In this document: piece after piece, positions 1 through 4,838 of the stretch | Layout: each line of letters starts with the position of its first letter | How positions within the stretch are numbered: position 1 is the stretch's first letter | Source: Deltaproteobacteria bacterium RIFCSPHIGHO2_02_FULL_40_11 | Lineage (GTDB): Bacteria > Bdellovibrionota > JACOXK01 > 2-02-FULL-40-11 | Reading direction: 5' to 3' | DNA: 8,414 bases | Assembly (NCBI GenBank): GCA_001798105.1 | Contig: MGRI01000114.1 | Coordinates: 4,725-13,138, forward strand | Translations under genes and position numbers: made by a program | Notes under the pieces: model-generated | Database searches by the model: none | What the model was told of the DNA's origin: nothing | What the model saw: the letters and a program-made list of their open reading frames with translations, nothing else

Positions 1-483
1 CCCGGCGGCGTTGCTGTTTTAGTGGATGTCATTACAGATAATAAAAATCGAACCGTTTCTGAAATTCGATCAGCCTTTACAAAGTACAATGGAAATTTAG
101 GAGCCTCAGGAAGTGTGGCATGGATGTTTACAAAAAAAGGAATTTTAACGATAGATGCCAATAAAACTTCTGAAGACCAGCTTATGGAAATTCTTTTAGA
201 AGCCGGAGCCGATGATATTCGTAGGGAGGGAGATTCTTTTGAGATTTATACAACGCCTGAGCAATTTGAAGCGGTTAAGGAAGCGTTAGAAAAAAATAAA
301 ATTGAAATTCATTCTTCGGAATTATCTATGGAAGCTGGTTCTACGATTCATTTATCTGGAAAACAGGCTGAGCAGATGTTAACATTATTGGAGATTTTAG
401 AGGATCACGATGATGTGAAACAAGTGTATGCTAATTTTGATGTCGATGAAGAAGAAATTGAAAAAATTGCAGAAAAGGGATGA
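1..483 (+). CDS. yebC: YebC/TACO1-family protein, 3' part only
   Basis: The reading frame is open from the first base, so the gene begins upstream; about 160 C-terminal residues of a usual ~240 are visible. The first residues, PGGVAVLVDVITDNKNRT, are the family signature in the middle of YebC proteins, so the GTG at 22 is not the start. Further family blocks follow: GNLGASGSVAWMF, then an acidic C-terminal stretch ending in LLEILEDHDDVKQVYANFDV. YebC proteins are cytoplasmic. They were long annotated as DNA-binding transcriptional regulators, and more recent work on YebC and mitochondrial TACO1 points to a role in translation at difficult (proline-rich) sequences. The stop overlaps the ruvC start as ATGA, so the two are probably cotranscribed and translationally coupled. 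Family assignment is very secure; the molecular role here is not shown by the sequence. Confidence 0.95.
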   Translation, partial: PGGVAVLVDVITDNKNRTVSEIRSAFTKYNGNLGASGSVAWMFTKKGILTIDANKTSEDQLMEILLEAGADDIRREGDSFEIYTTPEQFEAVKEALEKNKIEIHSSELSMEAGSTIHLSGKQAEQMLTLLEILEDHDDVKQVYANFDVDEEEIEKIAEKG

Positions 484-995
484 AAAGAAGAGTTTTGGGG
501 ATTGATCCCGGTTCCCGAATTACGGGATATGGTATCGTTGAAGAAATCAATCATCAGCTTATTCCGGTAACTTATGGGGTGTGTACGTTAACGCATATCT
601 TGGAGTTTCCAAAGCGACTCAAAGAAATTTATGAACGAATTGATGATTTAATTCATCAATATAAAGCAACAGAAATGGCCATTGAAAATATTTTTTATGC
701 TAAAAATGTGAAAAGTGCAGTGAAGTTGGGGCATGCCAGAGGTGCCGCCATGATTGCAGCCGCCAAATATGATTTAAATGTCAGTGAGTACGATGCAACC
801 CAAATCAAGCAAGCTGTGTTGGGGTATGGACGTTCTTCCAAAGAGCAGATCCAAAAAATGGTATTTACAATTTTAGGAATTCGAGAGGAACTGGCGTATG
901 ATGCGACAGATGCTTTGGCTGTTGCGATTTGTCATTTAAATACACAAAGATATAAAGAGGTGGTCGATCGTCATGATTGGATGCTTAAACGGTAA
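480..995 (+). CDS. ruvC: Holliday junction endonuclease RuvC
   Basis: RuvC is the dimeric, metal-dependent resolvase that nicks Holliday junctions symmetrically, working with RuvAB at the end of recombinational repair. The 171 residues match the usual length. The RNase H-like fold is recognisable from the opening GIDPGSRITGYGIV, and the four acidic catalytic residues are present: D9, E69 (in MAIENIF), and D141 and D144 (in YDATDALAVAICH). They correspond to E. coli D7, E66, D138 and D141. The basic DNA-contacting block GYGRSSKEQIQKMV (115-128) is also intact. The ATG at 480 overlaps the yebC stop by 4 bp. A purine-rich AAAAGGG abuts the start directly, too close for a good ribosome site, so translation probably depends on coupling to yebC. 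The 3' end overlaps ruvA by 23 bp. Confidence 0.97.
   Translation: MKRRVLGIDPGSRITGYGIVEEINHQLIPVTYGVCTLTHILEFPKRLKEIYERIDDLIHQYKATEMAIENIFYAKNVKSAVKLGHARGAAMIAAAKYDLNVSEYDATQIKQAVLGYGRSSKEQIQKMVFTILGIREELAYDATDALAVAICHLNTQRYKEVVDRHDWMLKR
957..963 (+). promoter_or_regulatory. Ribosome binding site for ruvA
   Basis: GAGGTGG lies inside the 3' end of ruvC, 9-11 bases before the ATG at 973. It supports that ATG as the ruvA start even though it lies 23 bases before the ruvC stop. The resulting N-terminus, MIGCLNG, matches the family's usual MIGxLxG. Confidence 0.6.
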
Positions 996-1566
996 TTTAT
1001 TACTGAAAGAAAGTGATAAACTGATTGTGGATGTCCGAGGCGTTGGATACGAAGTGATTGTGCCAGTGTCTGTTTTTTATCAACTCCCTCAAGTGGGTTA
1101 TCCTGTAACATTATATATTCATACACATGTCAGAGAGGATCAGTTGCAACTTTATGGGTTTTTAACCCCAGCCCAAAAAGATTTTTTTCAATTGATGCTG
1201 GGTGTGAGTGGCATTGGACCAAAGGTGGCGCTGAATATTAGTTCTGAAATTTCCCCAAGTGAATTACATCAAGTTGTGTTGACATCCAATACGCAAAAAT
1301 TAAGTTCAATGAAAGGGATTGGTAAAAAAACGGCAGAGCGTCTGATTTTAGAATTGAAAACAAAAGTAAAAAAACTTGCATTACACAGTGACCCCGCTAC
1401 AGTTGAGGCATCGAAAACAGAAGTGGATGATTTAATTTCTGCATTATCGAATTTGGGATATAAACAAATGGAAATTGACCGTGCTGTGCACCAGGTACGC
1501 TTACAAGATAAAACGCAGTCATTTGAAGAAATGCTCAAACAATCGTTACAATATTTAAGAACATGA
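973..1566 (+). CDS. ruvA: Holliday junction branch-migration protein RuvA
   Basis: RuvA binds the four-way junction as a tetramer, holds it in an open square form and loads the RuvB motors. The 197 residues (usual about 200) show all three domains. The N-terminal OB-fold (about 1-63) contains the acidic pin residues E55 and D56, at the same numbers as in E. coli, in THVREDQLQLYGF. Two helix-hairpin-helix motifs follow: VSGIGPKVA (78-86) and MKGIGKKTAERL (113-124). A short linker rich in acidic and small residues (about 138-150) leads to the C-terminal RuvB-binding domain III (about 150-197, DDLISALSNLGYKQ). The start lies inside ruvC with a good ribosome site. The stop overlaps the ruvB start as ATGA, which suits near-equal translation of partner proteins. 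Nothing is missing. Confidence 0.97.
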   Translation: MIGCLNGNLLLKESDKLIVDVRGVGYEVIVPVSVFYQLPQVGYPVTLYIHTHVREDQLQLYGFLTPAQKDFFQLMLGVSGIGPKVALNISSEISPSELHQVVLTSNTQKLSSMKGIGKKTAERLILELKTKVKKLALHSDPATVEASKTEVDDLISALSNLGYKQMEIDRAVHQVRLQDKTQSFEEMLKQSLQYLRT

Positions 1567-2597
1567 CAGAAGATCGAACCATTAACCCGAAGGTATACCC
1601 AGAAGAAATTCAAGTTGAACAAAAACTTCGTCCAGAAAAATTAAATGCTTTTGTGGGCCAAGAACAGGTTAAAAAGAATTTAGAAATTTCAATTTTGGCA
1701 GCTAAAAACAGAGGAGATGCCTTAGATCATTGTATTTTCTATGGTCCTCCAGGGCTTGGAAAAACAACCTTGGCATACATTATTGCTAATGAATTGGGCG
1801 TTGAAATGATGAGTACTTCCGGCCCAGCCATTGAAAAACAAGGAGATTTGGCTGCGATCTTGACCAATCTCAAAGAAAAACAAGTTTTATTTATTGATGA
1901 AATTCACCGCTTGAATCGCGTGATTGAAGAAGTTTTGTATGCAGCGATGGAAGATTTTAATTTAGATATTGTGATTGGAGAAGGGCCGTCTGCAAGATCT
2001 GTGAAACTTTCTCTCCCACAGTTTACCTTAATTGGGGCGACCACACGTGCAGGGCTGTTAACATCTCCCCTTCGGAGTCGCTTTGGGATTGTACAGCGTT
2101 TGGATTATTATACGCATCAAGATTTAACAGAAATTGTGGAACGTTCTGCGCGAATTTTAAAAATAAAAGCAGAGGCTAAAGGAATTGAAGAAATTGCAAG
2201 GCGTTCTCGCGGAACGCCTAGAATTGCCAATCGGTTGATTCGTCGTGTTCGCGATTATTCTGAGGTTAAGGCCAAAGGGATTATTACTCAGCCTGTGGCC
2301 TTAGAAGGTTTAAAACTTTTGGATGTGGATCATGTAGGCTTTGATATTATGGATCGCAAAATTTTGCTTACAATTATTGAAAAATTTAAAGGGGGGCCAG
2401 TTGGGGTTGAAACATTGGCGGCCGCGATTAGTGAAGAAAAAGATACGATCGAAGATGTGTACGAACCGTATCTGATTCAACAGGGGTTTTTGCAACGTAC
2501 GCCCAGGGGGCGAATGGTGACGCAAAGGGCTTATCAGCATTTTGGACTTTCTCATTCTTTTGGAAAATCAACGTCTCAAGAATCTTTATTTAAGTAA
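1563..2597 (+). CDS. ruvB: Holliday junction branch-migration ATPase RuvB
   Basis: RuvB is the hexameric AAA+ motor that pumps DNA through the RuvA-bound junction. The 344 residues are of normal length. Visible motifs, in order: Walker A GPPGLGKTT (61-69, K67), Walker B LFIDEIHR (109-116, D112/E113), sensor 1 GATTRAG (158-164), arginine finger in LRSRFG (R173, equivalent to E. coli R174), and sensor 2 GTPRIANRL (217-225, R220). The C-terminal winged-helix DNA-binding domain includes KFKGGPVGVETLA (274-286) and QQGFLQRTPRGR (306-317). The ATG overlaps the ruvA stop by 4 bp and has only a weak upstream AAGAA, so coupling to ruvA is likely. The last 12 bp overlap the end of the convergent gene on the other strand. 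No terminator hairpin lies immediately downstream; transcripts must end inside the opposite gene. Confidence 0.98.
   Translation: MTEDRTINPKVYPEEIQVEQKLRPEKLNAFVGQEQVKKNLEISILAAKNRGDALDHCIFYGPPGLGKTTLAYIIANELGVEMMSTSGPAIEKQGDLAAILTNLKEKQVLFIDEIHRLNRVIEEVLYAAMEDFNLDIVIGEGPSARSVKLSLPQFTLIGATTRAGLLTSPLRSRFGIVQRLDYYTHQDLTEIVERSARILKIKAEAKGIEEIARRSRGTPRIANRLIRRVRDYSEVKAKGIITQPVALEGLKLLDVDHVGFDIMDRKILLTIIEKFKGGPVGVETLAAAISEEKDTIEDVYEPYLIQQGFLQRTPRGRMVTQRAYQHFGLSHSFGKSTSQESLFK
2199..2219 (+). repeat. Perfect 8-bp inverted repeat inside ruvB
   Basis: AGGCGTTC (2199-2206) and GAACGCCT (2212-2219) are exact reverse complements around a 5-base loop, giving a GC-rich potential RNA hairpin. It covers the codons for the conserved sensor 2 segment RRSRGTP. 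No T-run follows, so it is not an intrinsic terminator. Chance under strong protein constraint is the likeliest origin. Confidence 0.5.
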
Positions 2598-3659
2598 ATC
2601 GAACACGTATTTTGAAATCGCTAAGGCAGAAGTTAAGCCAGGGCTTTCAATGCCAATCAGGTTGACAAATCCAGGTGAATCTTCAGAGATCACAAAATCC
2701 TTTTCTTCGGTATCATCTGGGCCTTTTAGCTTGGGACGAATGCCACAGCTGTCATACGAAATCATATCCGGTTTTATCCAAGGTAACATTTTTTTTGCTG
2801 CTTGAAAAAAAACGTCTTTCTTTTCAGGTCGGTCTTGGAAATCTTCTTTAGACTGAATTCTTTCAGCATCGGGCCCTAACCGAAAATTATTTTGCAAATC
2901 TGAAGTGACATGCACCCCTAAGCCAGAACCCCCCTTTTTTACAACAGGATAAACCAAGGCGGGAAGCGGAACAGGTGAATTTAAATTAAAATAATCGCCG
3001 CGGTAGGGATAGATTTTATATTTTGTAATTCCAGCGCAATTTGAAATCTCATCTGCATATAAACCCGCTGCATTGATAACAATGTCTGCTTCCATCATGC
3101 CTCGAAGGGTTTGAATTTCATAAGATTCTTTTTTTAAAATTTCTTGAACGGTGACATGAAATGAAAACTCACATCCCTTTGACAGTGAGGTAGTATAAAG
3201 GCTTTGGCAGAAGTGATGCGGATCAACAATACCACTTTCTAAAACATGTAATGCTTGGGATGCACGTAAATAGGATGATTTTTGTTTGAGTTCTGAAGAA
3301 GATAAAAAATGAAGATTTTTTTTAAGTACACCACTTGAAATAGCATTTTGATACAGGTTTTCAAGGTGTGATTCTTGGTCGTCTTGTGCCAAGATAAATT
3401 TTCCTGTTTTCCGATGTGCAATTTTTTTTTCAGCGCACCAATGATACAGCCGTTTTTGCCCTTCAATGCATAAAGTTGCTTTTAAACTTCCAGGACGATA
3501 ATAAAGCCCACTGTGAATGACACCACTGTTTCGGCTGGTAACCCCTTGTCCAAAAGAGGGATTTTTTTCTAAAACATAGACCTCATTTGAAGTTGTTTTC
3601 AGCTCATGTGCCAATGCACAGCCAATAATGCCCGCCCCAATGATTACAATCCGTTTCAT
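2586..3659 (-). CDS. lhgO: FAD-dependent oxidoreductase, L-2-hydroxyglutarate oxidase-like
   Basis: The 357-residue protein belongs to the DAO/glycerol-3-phosphate dehydrogenase-type flavoprotein superfamily, and its motifs resemble the LhgO/L2HGDH branch most. This enzyme oxidises L-2-hydroxyglutarate to 2-oxoglutarate, passing electrons to FAD and then usually to the quinone pool or oxygen. The N-terminal Rossmann dinucleotide motif is GAGIIG (8-13), with E31 at the end of the second strand for the ADP ribose. The branch-typical block SRNSGVIHSGLYY (42-54) contains H49. Further marks are NAAGL (196-200), LVYPV with SGLGVH (235-250), GIRPK (306-310) and the C-terminal FAD-closing segment IGIESPGLTSALA (335-347). 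There is no signal peptide. The upstream GAAAGAA is a poor ribosome site. It stands alone on its strand, convergent with ruvB and divergent from lpxC. Fold and cofactor are certain; the exact substrate is inferred, and other 2-hydroxyacids are possible. Confidence 0.85.
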   Translation of the reverse strand: MKRIVIIGAGIIGCALAHELKTTSNEVYVLEKNPSFGQGVTSRNSGVIHSGLYYRPGSLKATLCIEGQKRLYHWCAEKKIAHRKTGKFILAQDDQESHLENLYQNAISSGVLKKNLHFLSSSELKQKSSYLRASQALHVLESGIVDPHHFCQSLYTTSLSKGCEFSFHVTVQEILKKESYEIQTLRGMMEADIVINAAGLYADEISNCAGITKYKIYPYRGDYFNLNSPVPLPALVYPVVKKGGSGLGVHVTSDLQNNFRLGPDAERIQSKEDFQDRPEKKDVFFQAAKKMLPWIKPDMISYDSCGIRPKLKGPDDTEEKDFVISEDSPGFVNLIGIESPGLTSALAISKYVFDLLK

Positions 3660-3780
3660 GGTTCTTTCATGACATGGTTATCTAAAAGTTTCTATTGTTT
3701 TTTTTCAACATTTGTGTTTTTTTTGCAACACATTTTGAAAAAAATTTAAAAGGGGGTTTCTTTTATTTTTTATAACTAGT

Positions 3781-3808
3781 TGATATTACATGAAAATTTT
3801 AAATATCA
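3781..3808. repeat. 7-bp inverted repeat upstream of the lpxC promoter
   Basis: TGATATT (3781-3787) and AATATCA (3802-3808) are perfect reverse complements separated by 14 bases. Their centres are 21 bp apart, about two helical turns, so both halves would face the same side of the DNA, as expected for a dimeric regulator. The repeat spans roughly -70 to -43 relative to the predicted sigma-54 start site. The region is very AT-rich, so chance cannot be excluded. Confidence 0.35.
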
Positions 3809-3823
3809 GATTCGTGGCTATTC

Positions 3824-3840
3824 TTGGCACAATCTTTGCT
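3824..3840 (+). promoter_or_regulatory. Sigma-54 (-24/-12) promoter ahead of lpxC
   Basis: TTGGCACAATCTTTGCT matches the sigma-54 consensus TGGCAC-N5-TTGCW at every defined base. The invariant GG is at 3826-3827 and the invariant GC at 3838-3839, with exactly 10 bases between them. Transcription would begin near 3851, leaving a leader of only about 9-18 bases depending on the lpxC start used. Such promoters cannot open without an AAA+ activator, and a gene for one (NtrX type) lies in the same direction downstream. The first gene controlled would be lpxC; whether the transcript continues through the kinase and regulator is not shown, but no terminator is visible between them. Confidence 0.8.
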
Positions 3841-3859
3841 TTTATAAAATACGGAATTT

Positions 3860-4774
3860 ATGATGCAGATGCAAAATACGCTTAAAAAACAGGTTCACTT
3901 TCAAGGTGTTGGATTACATACCGGAAGTCAAGTGACGGTAACGGTAAAGCCTGCTTTGGAAAATCATGGCATTGTTTTTATGCGCACTGATGTAGAGCCG
4001 AGTGTTCGTATTCCAGCCTTGAGTTCATATATTGTGGATACTACGCTATCAACAACCATCGGGAAAGATGGGGTTACCATTGCTACGATTGAACATTTGA
4101 TGGCGGCACTTTGGGGTTTAGGGGTTGATAATGCTTTGGTTGAAGTAGAGGGCCCAGAAATTCCAATTATGGACGGGAGCAGCTATCCCTTTGTGAAACA
4201 ATTCAAGCGTAGAGGACTCCATAAGCAATCTGTACACCGAAAAATATTTGTTGTTACGGAACCCATTTCGGTCATTGATGGCGATCGTTATTGTTATCTT
4301 TTAAGTCAAAAAATACCAAAACTCACATGTTCGATTGATTTTGCGCATCCTGTGATTGGCAAACAAAAGTGTGAAATTAAAATCGATGCGAAGAGTTTTG
4401 TAACACGTTTGGCAAAAGCTCGAACCTTTGGGCATTTAAAAGATGTTGAAATGCTTCGCCAAAAGGGACTGATTGCTGGAGGTTCTTTAGATTCAGCGAT
4501 TGTATTAGATGACCAAGGGGTCATGAATCCAGAAGGTTTGAGATATCCAGATGAATTTGTAAGACATAAAGCACTGGATGCCTTTGGGGATATGGCGTTA
4601 TCTGGCATGCGTATTTTAGGACATCTTGTAACCCATAAAGCCGGGCATGAACTCCATTATCGTCTCATGCGAAAACTCATGACAGAAAAATGTGGTTATG
4701 TTTTGGATCTCACGCGTCAAGAGCAATTTCAAGAAGAGCTCATTCCAAGTTTCATTCAGCCTACAATCGCTTAA
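3860..4774 (+). CDS. lpxC: UDP-3-O-acyl-N-acetylglucosamine deacetylase LpxC
   Basis: LpxC is the cytoplasmic zinc amidase that removes the acetyl group from UDP-3-O-acyl-GlcNAc, the committed step of lipid A synthesis. The 304 residues match the E. coli length (305), with no FabZ fusion. The zinc ligands are H79 (in IEHLMAAL), H236 and D240 (in VRHKALDAFGD). E78 is the general base, and H263 (in KAGHELHYRL) is the catalytic histidine equivalent to E. coli H265. The substrate-binding segments GVGLHTG (16-22), MDGSSYPF (104-111) and ARTFG (187-191) are present. Three in-frame ATGs occur at 3860, 3863 and 3869. The longest is given, but 3863 fits E. coli LpxC length at the N-terminus and lies 7 bases after a weak GGA, so it may be the true start. 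The hydrophobic tail ending PTIA resembles C-terminal degrons of other LpxC proteins. It probably heads an operon with the kinase and regulator. Confidence 0.97.
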   Translation: MMQMQNTLKKQVHFQGVGLHTGSQVTVTVKPALENHGIVFMRTDVEPSVRIPALSSYIVDTTLSTTIGKDGVTIATIEHLMAALWGLGVDNALVEVEGPEIPIMDGSSYPFVKQFKRRGLHKQSVHRKIFVVTEPISVIDGDRYCYLLSQKIPKLTCSIDFAHPVIGKQKCEIKIDAKSFVTRLAKARTFGHLKDVEMLRQKGLIAGGSLDSAIVLDDQGVMNPEGLRYPDEFVRHKALDAFGDMALSGMRILGHLVTHKAGHELHYRLMRKLMTEKCGYVLDLTRQEQFQEELIPSFIQPTIA

Positions 4775-4838
4775 TTTATAGGCAATCTTTCGCTTGCTTT
4801 CTCTCGATTCATCCGATACTTAAAATAGTACGCCCATC

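Noticed and set aside
22..483. The GTG at 22 as the start of a short 153-residue gene.
   Set aside because: The frame is open to base 1 and the residues before it (PGGVAVL) are part of the YebC core, so the gene starts outside the window.
1269..1622. Opposite-strand ORFs inside ruvA, ruvB, lpxC and the kinase gene.
   Set aside because: They lie antisense to strongly conserved genes, have no recognisable domains or ribosome sites, and are expected by chance.
2542..2805. An 87-codon plus-strand frame across the ruvB end and the lhgO 3' end.
   Set aside because: It is out of frame with ruvB and antisense to lhgO, with no recognisable protein family and no ribosome site.
3679..3708. A minus-strand sigma-70 promoter for lhgO (-35 TTGAAA at 3708-3703, -10 TTAGAT or TAGATA near 3685-3679).
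   Set aside because: The -35 is fair but the -10 matches only three of six bases; A-rich sequence makes such hits common.
3669..3749. A 26-codon hydrophobic ORF (begins MTWLSKSFYCFF) in the lhgO-lpxC spacer, resembling a small membrane or toxin peptide.
   Set aside because: No ribosome site, and the hydrophobicity follows automatically from T-runs read as Phe codons; no antisense RNA or partner is visible.
3824..3850. A sigma-70 promoter overlapping the sigma-54 one (TTGGCA with TAAAAT at 3845-3850).
   Set aside because: Spacing is 15 bases and transcription would begin almost at the lpxC ATG; the -24/-12 reading is far better.
4781..4797. A sigma-54-like string GGCAATCTTTCGCTTGC ahead of the kinase gene.
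   Set aside because: The GG-to-GC spacing is 9 or 13 bases instead of 10 and the bases around GG do not fit TGGCAC; sigma-54 promoters tolerate spacing changes very poorly.
4798..4826. A sigma-70-type promoter for the kinase: -10 TAAAAT (4821-4826) with -35 TTTCTC (4798-4803).
   Set aside because: The -35 matches poorly and the start site would be only about 6 bases from the ATG; kept only as a possibility under the kinase start finding.
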